A stretch of 64,000 bases of DNA from Liolophura sinensis (GCF_032854445.1 NC_088296.1:18465485-18529484); one strand, 5' to 3'; shown: positions 1 to 13,613, counted from the stretch's first letter. The notes: a model not told the origin generated them from the letters alone. Translations and numbers: made by a program.

Positions 1-138
1 AAACTGCGGATGGTCGTGGGTTTTCCCCGGGTTCTGTCCGGTTACCGCAACCATAACGCTGGCCGCCGTCGTATAAGTGAAATATTCTTGAGTGCAGCGT
101 AAATCATCAATCAAATAAATAAATAAATAAATAAATAA
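1..138 (+). mobile_element. SINE-A copy, 3' part
   Basis: This is the reference tail of the SINE family that dominates the window. The body reads GGATGGTCGTGGGTTTTCCC, then GCTGGCCGCCGTCGTATAAG, then TGAAATATTCTTGAGTG, and it closes in (AAATA)n. The tRNA-like head lies beyond the left edge. Orientation here and in the other SINE-A entries is head to tail. Full copies (see 58070 and 61342) have a Pol III-type A box TGGCTCAG and B box GAGTTCAAGTCC. Confidence 0.85.
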
Positions 139-1369
139 AATAAACATCCTTTTACCCCTAGCCTGTCAGCAACAGGGGCTGCATTCGGGATCAGCTTCAA
201 TGTGTTTTAATGACATTGACACACATGTGTACATTGTATGTACTTTTTTTCCCCATTTTTAAAACATTTACTCAAATCGGCTGAAAACTGTAAATGTTAT
301 GAATTTTCAAACTGAATGCATGGAGTAGTATATAATTTGGTCGGCTTTCAACATTTAGGAAATATACTATAAAAAAAACGAATTTTAAGGTTTTGAAGTC
401 ACGCAATGTCAATGGCCTGTATGTCAAAACGTATAAGAGCTGGAATTTTCATTTTCAATAATTTTTCTCGCTGCCAGTGTTTAATTGACATCGTCCTGTT
501 TCATCAATAGAAATCTGATCCCATTCACTTGACCTAGTTTTAGAGTGTAAGCTCTTAAACTACCTAGATAACGGTCCACGATTTCCAAGAACGGGCTGTA
601 TATCTTAATATAGAGAATACTAAAATTACCGTGGTGCTAATCGACTGATACCATGTTGCCACGTCTCAAAATGCTATGTGCGGGAGTAGAAAATAAACAC
701 CAGTCGCGAAGACCGCTTGGAAGCTGTAAAAATGCGGACAGTTCTAGTTTTTATTGTAGTTCGTCAGATGAACGTTTTATTGATATTCCGATCTACTTGT
801 GGTATCAAATATCTAAGTGGTTATTGCAAATGCAACAATTGTGATGTGTACTATTGACCTGAACGAGCTGATCAAGACCATATTTTCTCAATCACTCATT
901 GACAAATCATCGCTCACAAAACTGGTGCTCAGCTCCCCCCGCTTGGGATAATGGGAAAATAGTAAATTCTGCAGATTATATATGTATTCTAATTTTACAT
1001 ATACAGTTTAAGTTAAACTACGCTGATTAACGTCATGTTTCTTTTTGACTACTGTTGGGAGAGTTGTAGGCAATGATATTGATACCTGCCTGCTATCACA
1101 TAAACCGTTACACCACAATCAATGTCAAACGGCGGCTGGAGGATTTGAGACGCTTACCGGTGTGTTATTCATGTGAACTGCAGTAATTTTATTCACCAGT
1201 TGAGGGAATTCAACACTTAAATTTATAAAATATTTTCCATTTTTTTCCTTGCAGTGTCTGTACCCAGAGTGAATCCAAGTAGATATTTGTCAAGTGAGTC
1301 TGAATATACATGCAAACGATGAATTACCGTTAGTTATCTTTCTTTTTGTCGGGGTTGATTCTTTCAAAG
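139..1369. other. Gene-free stretch
   Basis: AT-rich DNA with only short, unrelated open frames. The longest (653-844, plus) has no recognisable domain and no convincing splice context. I see no gene, repeat or RNA here. Confidence 0.5.
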
Positions 1370-1520
1370 CGCAGACCGTGCTCTAATGGTTAATGGCGCT
1401 TGCCTTACAATCTGTACGACATGCGAGGCCCGGGTTCAAACCCAGACGCGGACAGGGAATTTGTAAATTCACCGGCTTGCCCTGCGTTTTGGAGAAAACA
1501 AACGGCCATCCGCCATCTTA
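1370..1520 (+). mobile_element. tRNA-like SINE head (second family, SINE-D)
   Basis: A tRNA-like segment starts GACCGTGCTCTAATGGTTAA and carries a B-box-like GGGTTCAAACCC. It is followed by a 3' body containing GGAATTTGTAAATTCACCGG and GGCTTGCCCTGCG. Related sequence recurs at 25055-25140 (plus) and, reverse-complemented, at 52455-52560, so this is a dispersed element. The acceptor-stem pairing is too poor for a functional tRNA gene. Confidence 0.55.
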
Positions 1521-2584
1521 TCAGAAAACACTCTTAGAGAATGACGTTGATCAAGAACCACTGACCTTCAGTAAGACACTGGAGAAGCTTTCTACGTCTG
1601 ACATACATATTTGTTCGTTATTTCGTAGTAGGCAAGCCGTATTCAACGTACGTCACACAGGTCAACCGCCCTAGCAAAATCTAACGTTATTACTTACATG
1701 GTTACCCCCCATGTATGAGGATCACTGACACCTTATATTTGCCCTAATACAGAATGAGGACGGTTTTCCAGCAATACTTTCATATAAAGTCATGAAACAA
1801 AAATTTCATGTGAAAACTGAAATGTATGGCCAGCAATCAAAGGTATCACAATTGATAAGGAAACTTTCATTGCATTTAAAGTGAGCAAATAATTTAAAAT
1901 GTTTACAGTCATCTGTTAACTACATATCACAGCAAAACAATTATTCTGATATTAATCCTGGAACCCTCGATCATCCGCACCTTGCTGACAGACTGACCCA
2001 CGTGGGCCTACGGTTGGAGATACCTTATTAAAACAGGCTACTAAGGACAGTAACAGAATAATGATTAGTCATAAAGCCTCGGACGTCGAACAAAAAACAC
2101 TTTCTTCGAGGACCTGAACAAATATTAATGCACCGGTGTGTGTATGTTAGTTTTTTTACGCCTTGAAGGTAAAAGACCTTAAGAAAAAATTATGCAAATA
2201 CTGCGCATATGAATTATGCACAAATGTGCCTAAACTGAAGATGATACAAAGTTCTTCAGTTTCATTGATAACCACAGTAGCTGACACTTAAAGCACGTTT
2301 TCGTGGGGTATCAAAGTTGCAACATTTCCCTTAGGGTTGAGCCCGTTATGCATGTATGTATAAGTCAAATCTAACTTTTTCACGTTGAACTGTTTCGGTA
2401 AACCGCATGTTCAATGCCTATTTTCTGACAATCAATAAAAATGCTTATACATGCAGAATTATGAATGCATTCACCAAATGGACTTTTGAAATGAACTATT
2501 TCACACCAAAAATATTGATGTGACGCCGTCGATACCTTCTGGGTTCAAATGTTTTGAATGCATTTTCTTTGGTTGGAAAAATTC
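1521..2584. other. Gene-free stretch
   Basis: No supported gene. A segment near 2287 (ACTTAAAGCACGTTTTCG) may be the left end of the MITE whose right end is at 2585-2675, because the reverse complement of that right end begins TTTAAAAGCACGGAAAAC. Confidence 0.4.
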
Positions 2585-2675
2585 TTAAAAGATGAATCAA
2601 ACTTTTTTCTGGACAGTTTTTAATGGCTCTATACGTGATATAAACTTCATTTAATGTTTTCCGTGCTTTTAAAAG
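2585..2675. mobile_element. MITE-like terminal arm
   Basis: Contains TTTTTCTGGACAGTTTTTAA and ends in TTTTCCGTGCTTTTAAAAGG. The same arm, in the same order, ends the 37052-37544 element (TTCCTGGACAGTTTTCAGTG, then TTTTCTTTGCCTTTAA). This is therefore one end of a dispersed, non-coding inverted-repeat element. Confidence 0.5.
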
Positions 2676-3104
2676 GAAAAAAAGTGATGCAACGTACGTA
2701 TATTCAAACTACTCTTCCATGTTCAATGCCGGGATTGAACCCTGACCTAGGGTACGGATCACCAGTTTTGCATGCACCATTACAGCAAATACAGCCAACT
2801 GTTCATTTCCTTTCAGAAATATACAAGACTGGACTTGGTCTCTGTACGATATCCATGATTTTAGGGGGTGTTGGTAAGTTAGTCGCCTTTAAATTGTGTC
2901 ACATACACTCATGTTGCATGCAGCCTTGAAATCCCTTTCGTTGTTGTTGTACAAATAACCGTTTAATACTTCTGTTAACAGACTGCTTCGATGCCGAGAA
3001 GTAGGTGAGCACAGCAGAATGTGGTATTTAGCGAGATAAGGGTAACTGTACATCGGCTATCAGTTGTAGTCCAAAGACGTGTAATAGACTCATGTCACTG
3101 CACT

Positions 3105-3262
3105 TTTTTTTTACCTAATTCTGCTTAAGCCATAGTGCTAGGGTCGTGTAAATTGATGCTATTTATGCATTTACATGAACAGTTAGAATAAAACCCTAAC
3201 TGGGGTACATGTAAATCGACAAGAGGCCGATTTTCACTGGTTACGTGTGACCTTTTGCCAGG
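3105..3262 (-). repeat. Dispersed repeat E, single copy
   Basis: Matches, reverse-complemented, the 3' parts of the repeats at 22250-22440 and 22640-22800. Shared blocks are AGCCATAGTGCTAGGG, GCTATTTATGCATTTACATG and AACAGTTAGAATAAAACCCT, then a GGTTACGTGTGACC / TTTTGCCAGGT block. A fourth copy is at 38395-38500. No coding capacity; class unknown. Confidence 0.65.
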
Positions 3263-3269
3263 TATCACA

Positions 3270-5800
3270 CTATGTATGTCTTGAATTATACTGTATATTT
3301 TAGTTTTCGAAAATCGATTCGATTGATGGCTTTTCAGCACTAACAAGGCTACAAACGAACCTGTGCAGATCTATAAATGAACACATTACTTACAGCTCAT
3401 GCGCCGCTATCTACGCCCACCTTTCATCACTGCCACCACTAGACAAGCATGACCTTTGGAGTGTGTGCAGTACACGTACATGTATGTGCTTGTTTATGCA
3501 TGGACCTATAATGGAATTGTTACCTGTCTCCGTTAGAATCATGGTGTACACTTTTTTGGAGAAAAAGTTTTCACCACGGAGAAAAGCAGAGGAAACATTC
3601 TCTGCTGCTTTTCGAAGTTTTTAGTTGAATATTTTTGAATTTTAAGTAAAATGTTTTTGTTTCTGCGTAAATTTCCATTTATATACACTTTGTTCATAAT
3701 GATAAGTTTAATCAGAAAGTTCTATGAATTGTTGTAAAACTTCAGAAAAATTAATGTGTTTTCTGACATCACATCCTGCCTATTTATCGTCAATCCAGTG
3801 ACACTGGCGTTGCTCAAGATTTCTGTGCGAAATTAGCAAGTGACATAAGTCATGTGAATCGAGCACGGAGAGCGACGCATGAGCTGTAAAAGCATAATAA
3901 ATGTGTGGTGACTTACTCTTGTGTCGTTCTTGCTCTGTTGTAGCTCTCGGGACGGGCAATTTTTGGGCTTGGTTTGCCTGGTACTGGTCCAAGTTATATG
4001 CAATGCCAGTCGGTGTGGCGCTCATATTAAGTGAAGATTCGACAGAACAACCGACAAAAGTTATCGAAATCTTAACGTCTATATTTATAATAGTAATGAA
4101 GTTATATGGGTGTTGTACCGTCTTCATCCCCCTTGACAAAATTGCATTTGTTCTGGCCACAGATATGCTCATCACGATCGTCACTACACTTGTACGCATC
4201 TGCGTTTACAGCATGTAATGAAAAGAGAAAAAAACTCAAACGAAAACGTCAAAAACATCATCATAAAAGACCATTTCTTTTGTTTGTTGATCACAATCAG
4301 GTTGTGTTTCTATCCAATATCTTCACATTATTGTGTGACTTTTTACTGACGATGATTAAATGGTTACATTAATTAGCTCAATTAACATCGTGCCAGTTTG
4401 AAAATAATTTTTGTTTACTCGTATTCATTGTTACCGGTCTGTTCAGAACTTGTGCTCTCAGCACCCGTGGTACTATTAACAGGGACTACGATGTATCCAA
4501 TTATTAAGTGGCACTGGTGTACCACAAAGAAAATACAATTTGCTCAAACGTGACAAACACTGTAAAGCTCTGGTGTTAGTAACACACCACACGACCCCAG
4601 TGTCATGCTTGGTAATCGTTATGCAAGTACAGAATGTTGTTAAACTGCATGGATATATGTTTGTTGGTTTTGCTATATAAACATTTTTCACTGTCTTAAG
4701 TAATTTTATGCCGATAATACGCGTGTTTATCGATATATAGCACAAGAGAAGCGTTTATTGTTAGATTTAATAGTAAGCATTCTTTTTTGATTGACATGTA
4801 TTGATGGCGTCTTTAATGTTGTAGTCAGGCCACACCAAATTCCGATGGCACCGGACGCCTTAAATATAAACATTAACGGTACTCCCTGTTTTCAGAGGAT
4901 TAATATACGACCTATCCGATACGGAAAGATATGGGATGCCTCTGTTTCAGTTGGGTAACGGCCATATATATAGCCTTGAAATCATAACATGTAAGACACC
5001 AGTCCGAGAGAGAACAGATTTATATATTTTCTTATGTCACATGCACTTACGTGTTAACTTTAATGTGTATAAAGATTTGTTGGCCACCACATTATAAAGC
5101 CCAAACATTGTGCTCGCTTAGAATATGGCTTGTGACTGGTCAGACTGCATTGATCCCTATTCCCGCCAGCTCAGTAATCTGTGGAAGCCATAGTCAGGTC
5201 ACACGGTATAAAACTTTATACCGCCACAATTATACCCTCAATTACCCATGCCTTAATATAGCCCATCATACAGCTGACATGTTCCAAATAGCGCCCCAGA
5301 ATAACTCTAGCCTCAGCGGAACTGATTTAGGTTTTCTTACCTGCTGTTTGTACTGTATCACATTGTTAGTTCATGTTGCCTTTTGTTACCATGTCAAAAG
5401 TACATGTAGATTTTCTGCATGTTTTTGTCATTATGCATTTTTAGAATGCTTTATATCACCGCTTACTGATAGTAAAGCTGCTGGAAATCAGTTCAAGATT
5501 GATGTTTTGAACATGTAGCGAGTGTAAACATATTACCGTGGTTTTCGAAACCACCACGTTGGAAGATTTTTTACATAAGATTTAGTAGCACATGGTAAAG
5601 TCAGCATTTTTTAAAGATTTTAATCGATTGTTTAAACCCCATTGATTGTGCTTTGTGATATTGTGCATGCGCATACAAATGACATGTGTAAACATGAATA
5701 AAATTTGCATAATGATGACTGACTTTCAGCCTGTGTCCTCAACACAAGTGTCTACAGACAACCTTATTACATGTATGCATCCGTTGATCCTGGCAGTAGA
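3270..5800. other. Gene-free stretch with unassigned open frames
   Basis: Open frames at 3780-4199 (minus), 3901-4218 (plus) and 5051-5518 (plus) were read for domains. None shows a recognisable family, catalytic motif or paired splice sites. The plus frame at 3901 is hydrophobic but otherwise featureless. No gene can be supported. Confidence 0.45.
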
Positions 5801-5806
5801 TGCTGC

Positions 5807-5910
5807 AAGCAGCCTGCGGATGGTTATGGGTTTCTCCCGTGTTCCTTCCCACCATAACGCTGGCCGGTGTGGTATAAGTGAGGTATTCCTGAATACGACG
5901 TAAAATTCTA
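5807..5910 (+). mobile_element. SINE-A copy, 3' part
   Basis: GCGGATGGTTATGGGTTTC through GGTATAAGTGAGGTATTCC to GAATACGACGTAAAATTC. Diverged, and lacking an (AAATA)n tail, so probably an old copy. Confidence 0.7.
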
Positions 5911-6261
5911 ACACGTGCGTTGTGGAATTAAGCACTCTTAGGAGCAGATGCCTATTTGTGTCATCACGTTTAAAAACAAAAATGCAAAGTGCAGGGAAGA
6001 ACGTGTTTTTCTGTGGTGTTTGCGTGATTTCCCCACTCCCCAGGGCTTTGTATGCTTTCTTCAATCCTCAGGACCTTGTTCCTCCTTCCTGTGCGTCGTT
6101 TCCCCAATCGCCAGGACTCTCTTCCTCCTTTCTGTGCGTTGTTTCCATTGTTTTGTATGTGATTTTCCCGACCGTTGAGTGGCATTATTCGATCTCTGTG
6201 TGTGTTTCCTTTGGGATTTGTGTGATTTTTGTTTCCAACGACCAACAGGTCAGTCAGTCTT

Positions 6262-6550
6262 TAAGTCAGAAAGACAGTCTTTCTGCCATCCAGTATTTCA
6301 ATTAGTGAGACAGTCATTCTGTAATCCGGTATTTTAGACAGTGAAATAGTCATTCCGCAATCCAGTATTTCAGACAGTGAGACAGTCATTCTGTAATCCA
6401 GCACTTCAGAGAGTGAGACAGTCATTCTGTAATCCAGTGTTTCAGATAGTGAGACAGCCATTCTATAATCCAGTGTTTCAGACAGTGAGACAGTCATTCT
6501 GTAATCCAGTATTTCAGTCAGTGAGACAGTCATTCTGTAAGCGAGTTCTG
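6262..6550. repeat. 36-bp minisatellite, about 8 units
   Basis: Units centre on GTGAGACAGTCATTCTGTAA followed by TCCAGTATTTCAGACA. The period is 36 bp, so the minus strand reads an uninterrupted 12-residue repeat (…TVSLSETLDYRM…) and the plus strand is open too. That openness is explained by a period divisible by three and a stop-free unit. No start context or splice sites suggest a coding exon. Confidence 0.85.
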
Positions 6551-6966
6551 TTAGTCGGTGTTAATCAGTGCGGCAATTATTCTTTAATTTGTGCGTCAAA
6601 AACAGACAATCATACAGCCGTCAGTCAACAAGGACGCTTCAGGTCAATAATCCCCAGGTCAGTTACGACCTATAATACAAACCACCAAAGAACTAAGAAA
6701 GTATATAAAATAAGAAAATAGGACGGCATCATGCAAATAGAAGCAGTCAACAGTTAATAAATGATGTTGAAAGAAGCAAGGTGTGTTATAAGCGGCTGAG
6801 TGAAACGGAGAAAAATAGCATTGATACAGAAATCCAACAAAATCCAACTCGACAAAGGGAAAGGTCAAAGGTGATTGAGGAGCAAGATAAACAAGAAAGA
6901 AGAAAATAAATTTGAGTATCGTAAAATACAACTGCAAATGCTGATCTAACATACAGCACTATGGAA

Positions 6967-9900
6967 TGCATTCTTGTGTATCAACAAACCATCAGTGCGG
7001 ATACACAACCCTAAACATGGCAATTCATATGTACTGACAACCCAACAGTGTGGATACACAACCCTAAACATGGCATTCATATGTACTGACAACCTATCAG
7101 TACGGATACACAACCCTAAACATGGAATTCATATGTACTGACAACACATCAGTACGGATACACAACCTAAATATGGCATTCATATGTATTGACAACCCAT
7201 CAGTACGGATACACAACCCTAAACATGGCATTCATATGTACTGACAACCCATCAGTGCGTATACACAAACCTAAACATGGCATTCTTATGTACTGACAAC
7301 CTATCAGTGCGGATACACAACCCTAAACATGGCATTCTTAATGTACTGACAACCCATCAGTGCGTATACACAAACCTAAACATGGCATTCTTATGTACTG
7401 ACAACACATCAGTACGGATACACAACCCTAAACCATGGCATTCTTATGTACTGACAACCCATCAGTGCGGATACACAACCCTAAGCATGGCATTCGTATG
7501 TACTGACAACCCATCAGTGCGGATACACAACCCTAAACATGGCATTCGTATGTACTGACAACCCATCAGTGCGGATACACAACCCTAAGCATGGCATTCG
7601 TATGTACTGACAACCCATCAGTACGGATACACAACCCTAAAACATGGCATTCATATGTACTGACAACCCATCAGTGCGTATACACAAACCTAAACATGGC
7701 ATTCATATGTACTGACAACCCATCAGTACGGATACACAGCCCTAAGTATGGCATTCATATGTACTGACAACCCATCAGTGTGGATACACAACCCTAAACA
7801 TGGCATTCTTTATGTACTGACAACCCATCAGTGCGGATACACAACCCTAAGCATGGCATTCGTATGTACTGACAACCTATCAGTGCGGATACACAACCCT
7901 AAGCATGGCATTCTTATGTACTGACAACACATCAGTGCGGATACACAACCCTAAACATGGTATTCTTATGTACTGACAACCTATCAGTGCGGATACACAA
8001 CCCTAAACATGGCATTCTTATGTACTGACAACCCATCAGTGCGGATACACAACCCTAAGCATGGCATTCGTATGTACTGACAACACATCAGTGCGGATAC
8101 ACAACCCTAAGCATGGCATTCGTATGTACTGACAACACATCAGTGCGGATACACAACCCTAAGCATGGCATTCGTATGTACTGACAACACATCAGTGCGG
8201 ATACACAACCCTAAGCATGGCATCCTTATGTACTGCAACCCATCAGTGCGGATACAACAACTCTAAACATGGCATTCCTTATGTACTGACAACACATCAG
8301 TACGGATACACAACCCCTAAACATGGCATTCATATGTGTTGACAACCCATCAGTACGGATACACAACCCTAAGCATGGCATTCTTATGTACTGACAACAC
8401 ATCAGTGCGGATACACAACCCTAAACATGGCATTCTTATGTACTGACAACACATCAGTGCGGATACACAACCCTAAACATGGCATTCTTATGTATGACAA
8501 CACATCAGTGCCGGATACACAACCCTAAACATGGCATTCTTATGTACCGACAACACATCATTACGGATACACAACCCTAAATATGGCATTCATATGTATT
8601 GACAACCCATCAGTACGGATACACAACCCTAAACATGGCATTCATATGTACTGACAACACATCAGTACGGATACACAACCCTAAGTATGGCATTCATATG
8701 TACTGACAACCCATCAGTGCGGATACACACCCCTAAACATGGCATTCAGATGTATTCACAATGCATCGTTGAGGATACACATTCCTTACTAAGGCATTCG
8801 TATGAATTGACAACCCTTTAGTTGGGATACACAGCCCTAAGCATGGCATTCATATGTACTGACAACCCATCAGTGCGGACACACAACCCTAAGCATGGCA
8901 TTCAGATGTATTAACAGTGCATTGTTGAGGATACACATTCCTTACCAAGGCATTTGTATGAATTGACAACCCATCAGTACGGATACACAACCCTAAACAT
9001 GACATCCTTATGTACTGACAACCCAACAGTGCGGATACACAACCCTAAACATGGCATTCATATGTACTGACAACCCTTTAGTGCGGATACACAACCCTAA
9101 ACATGGCATTCATATGTACTGACAACCCATCAGTGCGGATACACAACCCTAAGCATGGCATTCTTATGTACTGACAACACATCAGTACGGATACACAACT
9201 CTAAACATGGCATTCTTATGTACTGACAACACATCAGTGCGGATACACAACCCTAAACATGGCATTCATATGTGTTGACAACCCATCAGTACGGATACAC
9301 AACCCTAAGCATGGCATTCTTATGTACTGGACAACACATCAGTACGGATACACAACCCTAAGTATGGCATTCATATGTACTGACAACCCATCACTGTGGA
9401 TACACAACCCTAAGCATGGTATTCATATGTACTGACAACACATCAGTGCGGATACACAACCCTAAACATGGCATTCTTATGTACTGACAACCCATCAGTG
9501 CGGATACACAACTCTAAACATGGCATTCATATGTACTGACAACCCATCAGTGCGGATACACAACCCTAAGCATGGCATTCGTATGTACTGACAACACATC
9601 AGTGCGGATACACAACCCTAAACATGGCATTCATATGTATTGACAACCCATCAGTACGGATACACAACCCTAAACATGGCATTCATATGTACTGACAACA
9701 CATCAGTACGGATACACAACCCTAAGTATGGCATTCATATGTACTGACAACCCATCAGTGCGGATACACAGCCCTAAACATGGCATTCAGATGTATTCAC
9801 AATGCATCGTTGAGGATACACATTCCTTACTAAGGCATTCGTATGAATTGACAACCCTTTAGTTGGGATACACAGCCCTAAGCATGGCATTCATATGTAC

Positions 9901-11620
9901 TGACAGCCCATCTGTGCAAATACACAACCCTAAGCATGGCATTCAGATGTATTAACAGTGCATCGTTGAGGATACACATTCCTTACCAAGGCATTTGTAT
10001 GAATTGACAACCCATCAGTACGGATACACAACCCTAAACATGACATCGTTATGTACTGACAACCCAACAGTGCGGATACACAACCCTAAACATGGCATTC
10101 ATATGTACTGCCAACCCTTTAGTGCGGATACACAACCCTAAACATGGCATTCATATGTACTGACAACACATCAGTACGGATACACAACCCTAAGCATGGC
10201 ATTCTTATGTACTGACAACACATCAGTGCGGATACACAACCCTATTCATGGCATTCTTATGTACTGACAACCCAACAGTGCGGATACACAACCCTAAACA
10301 TGGCATTCATATGTACTGACAACCCATGAGTACGGATACACAACCCTAAGCATGGCATTCTTATGTACTGACAACACATCAGTACGGATACACAACCCTA
10401 TTCATGGCATTCTTATGTACTGACAACCCAACAGTGCGGATACACAACCCTAAACATGGCATTCATATGTACTGACAACCCATCAGTGTGGATACACAAC
10501 CCTAAGCATGGCATTCATATGTACTGACAACCCATCAGTGCGGATACACAACCCTAAACATGGCATTCTTATGTACTGACAACCCATCAGTGCGGATACA
10601 CAACTCTAAACATGGCATTCATATGTACTGACAACACATCAGTGCGGATACACAACCCAAAACATGGCATTCATATGTACTGACAACCCATCAGTGCGGA
10701 TACACAACCCTAAGCATGGCATTCATATGTACTGACAACCCATCAGTGCGGATACACAACCCTAAACATGGCATTCATATGTACTGACAACCCATCAGTG
10801 CGGATACACAACTCTAAACATGGCATTCATATGTACTGACAACCCATCAGTGCGGATACACAACTCTAAACATGGCATTCATATGTACTGACAACCCATC
10901 AGTGCGGATACACAACCCTAAGCATGGCATTCAGATGTATTAACAGTGCATCGTTGAGGATGCACATTCCTTACCAAGGCATTCGTATGAATTGACAACC
11001 CTTTAGTTGGGATACACAGCCCTAAGCATGGCATTCATATTTACTGACAGCCCATCAGTGCGGATACACAACCCTAAACATGGCATTCATATGTACTGAC
11101 AACCCATCAGTGCGGATACACAACCCTAAACATGGCTTTCAGATATATTAACAGTGCATCGTTGAGGATACACATTCCTTACCAAGGCATTCGTATGAAT
11201 TGACAACCCTTTAGTTGGGATACACAGCCCTAAGCATGGCATTCATATGTACTGACAGCCCATCAGTGCGGATACACAACCCTAAACATGGCTTTCAGAT
11301 ATATTAACAGTGCATTGTTGAGGATACACATTCCTTACCAAGGCATTCGTATGAATTGACAACCCATCAGTACGGATACCCAACCCTAAGCATGGCATCC
11401 TTATGTACTGACAACCCAACAGTGCGGATACACAACCCTAAGCATGACATTCATATGTACTGACAACCCATCAGTACGGATACACAACCCGAAGCATGGC
11501 ATTCAGATGTATTAACAATGCGTCGTAGAGGATACACATTCCTTACCAAGGCATTCATATGTACTGACAACCCGTCAGAACGGATACACAACCCTAAGCA
11601 TGGCATTCAGATGTATTGTC
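6967..11620. repeat. 52-bp satellite array, about 89 units
   Basis: Tandem units run CATGGCATTCATATGTACTG, ACAACCCATCAGTGCGGATA, CACAACCCTAAA. Point variants distinguish unit types (CAT/CTT/CGT ATG; CCATCAG/ACATCAG/CCTATCAG; AAACATGG/AAGCATGG). A divergent variant, with CAGATGTATTAACAGTGCATC and GTTGAGGATACACATTCCTT, recurs from 8745 onward. A block of about 20 units near 8580-9050 is repeated at 9620-10090, an offset of about 1,041 bp, showing higher-order structure. No gene lies inside; short open frames are repeat shadows. Confidence 0.95.
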
Positions 11621-11751
11621 AACATTTTAGAAGATAACAGCATAAATACGATTTGGATAATTCGTTCTACAGATTCAGTGGAGAAAAACATTTTGTATTA
11701 ATGTATTAGACAATTGCAAGCTTGATGGAAGAGTCGATGTTGCATTTATTC

Positions 11752-11815
11752 TTTATTTATGTGATTGATGTTTTACGCCGCACTCAAGAATATTTATCTT
11801 ACACGACGGCGTGTA
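11752..11815 (-). mobile_element. SINE-A tail fragment
   Basis: TTTATTTATGTGATTGATG, TTTTACGCCGCACTCAAGAA, CACGACGGCG. Only the terminal 60 bp or so remain, about 130 bp beyond the end of the satellite. Confidence 0.7.
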
Positions 11816-12335
11816 AGATGTAACATTTGGATGTAAGGAAATCGAATAAATTGTTGTTCATGTAGGGAGAGTACGGTACATGTATCACTAGCTCACATTT
11901 CTTACAAAGCTAAGTTACCTCCCTTGAAAAAGCCCGTAGACAACAGACGTCCAATGTGATTATCATTGATACATCTTATAGTACACTTGTACATATTCCC
12001 TCCAACGTCTGCTCCACCATTCCCTCGGGGCCCAACGTTGACCTGGTACTGTAAGGCGGAGAATCGGCCCCAAAGAGGTAAGGACGTTAAGAAAGTGCAA
12101 ATTTCAATTCTGTAAATTTCCAAATCAGAAGTATAAATGTTGGTCGAAGCAACCAAAAAATTTATGTGGCAAAAAAAAAAAAAGATGGTTGCTTGTTTAA
12201 AACCCGCCAAAATACACTCTTGATCATTAACGCCTATTTTACGTTTAAACAAGGCATTGTGCTTCATTTCCAACATGAAGATCAAAGTTACCCAGAAAAA
12301 TATCTTTACTGAAAGTTTCATGTGTGTATTTCCAT
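11816..12335. other. Gene-free stretch with one unassigned open frame
   Basis: A minus-strand open frame at 11902-12321 (139 codons) begins with a hydrophobic stretch that could pass for a signal peptide (MKLSVKIFFWVTLIFML). It has no recognisable domain and contains a poly-Phe run from a poly-A/T tract. I do not call it a gene. Confidence 0.4.
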
Positions 12336-12665
12336 GTGCTGTCTCGGGAGCGGTAGACCCACAGTCCTGGGTCGAGTCACACCTAAGACCTTAAAAAGAG
12401 GAAGTTGCAGCTTCATCGCTTGGCGTTTAGCATGAAAGGAAAGTGCAACTAATTGTTGCCCCGTATCAGTATAATGGCTCGGGCGGGGCGCCTTACTTGC
12501 TTTCGGTAAGACGTCTCATTGAAGCAGCACTAGATAAAAAAGCGGTGGAAATTTTTCCTGCAACAAGGAGGCACATTACATGCATTCTAAGGATTCCTTC
12601 GTCGTCATATGACTGAAACATTGTTCAGTACGACGTTAAACTCCAAGCACTCACTCACTCACTCA
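12336..12665 (+). mobile_element. SINE-B, near full length
   Basis: Begins with CTGTCTCGGGAGCGGTAG and GGGTCGAGTCACACCTAAGA. The body includes AGAGGAAGTTGCAGCTTC, AGTATAATGGCTCGGGCGG and GCACTAGATAAAAAAGCGG. The 3' end is TCGTCATATGACTGAAACAT, GTACGACGTTAAACTCC, then (ACTC)n. Other copies: 14399-14560, 26930-27060 (minus) and 40690-41025. Confidence 0.75.
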
Positions 12666-13379
12666 CTCTATCTGCTATCTAAGATTGGTTTTTATTAACG
12701 TTTACCTTCATGTGTAAAACATAAACTTTATAATGTGATCAGGTCTGTGATTTTTTGACTTGCTTGAAAAGCTTGAAATCCGCATTTTTGCCATAGTTAA
12801 TCATGAATTCCCCGTGATACAGCTGACAATCGAATTCGCTGCAAAGAACCGGTGTCACGTCGAGAAAGAGTTCGAATCTTTGTAGATCTTTCTTCTTCTT
12901 CTTCTTCTTTGAAAACATACTTTTGTATGAGGAAAGATAATGACCGTCTTGCACGTCTTAGATGTCTTAAAGACCGTCTTAACACATGAAGATTTATCAA
13001 GACTTAAAATTGATAAGCTATGGTATTACGTAACATTTGGCAACTGTATCGACATCATACGTGAGCGTGAATCCTGGTTGAGAGCACATGTGGTCATCAT
13101 TAAAATTAACATGTTGGATTTGTACTGGCTACAGCCCTCTTATAAGCTAAACAATCTCGACTATAGTTTGATCAAATCAAAACACATCAATCCATCTATC
13201 AGTTAATCACAAAATAAATCAGAACGAATCATAAGCTTGATTTATAAATAGTGTGAAACAGTTTGGAATCTGAGTTTCGGAAGAAGTTTCTAGAGTGCTG
13301 AATTCTAGGAGGTCATTGTCAGCGGCATTAATAGGGTTGCGAGTTCGAACCTAGACTTGTGTGATGGCTTACAGTCTAT

Positions 13380-13613
13380 TTGTTCATTCATTTGATTGTT
13401 CAGATTGACCAATAATATTTCACTTACACGGAGGCGGGCAGCATTATGATGAGAGATCCACGATTGCCAGGTTGCTGCCAAACCTTCACACGTATGGTTG
13501 GAGAAGAAGCCAGCATGAGCTGGACTTGAACTCACAGCGACCGCATTGATGAGAGGCTCCTGGGTCATTACGCTGCGCTTGAACGCTAAAAAAACTGAGC
13601 CACGGAGGTCTCC
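13380..13613 (-). mobile_element. SINE-A, full-length but diverged
   Basis: Reads tail to head on the plus strand: AATATTTCACTTACACGGAG, CAGCATGAGCTGGACTTGAA, CTCACAGCGACCGCATTG, ATGAGAGGCTCCTGGGTCAT, and the head complement CTGAGCCACGGAGG. The head is the Pol III promoter region. Confidence 0.8.

Noticed and set aside
5970-6305. Overlapping open frames near 6.0-6.3 kb
   Set aside because: No recognisable domains, and several frames on both strands are open together with low-complexity FFLL/SSF content.
6967-11620. Telomere-type repeat, because CCCTAA occurs once in most units
   Set aside because: The hexamer is not tandem; it is one part of a 52-bp unit.
6967-11620. CRISPR-like array
   Set aside because: Units are contiguous and similar throughout, with no unique spacers, and the genome is clearly eukaryotic.
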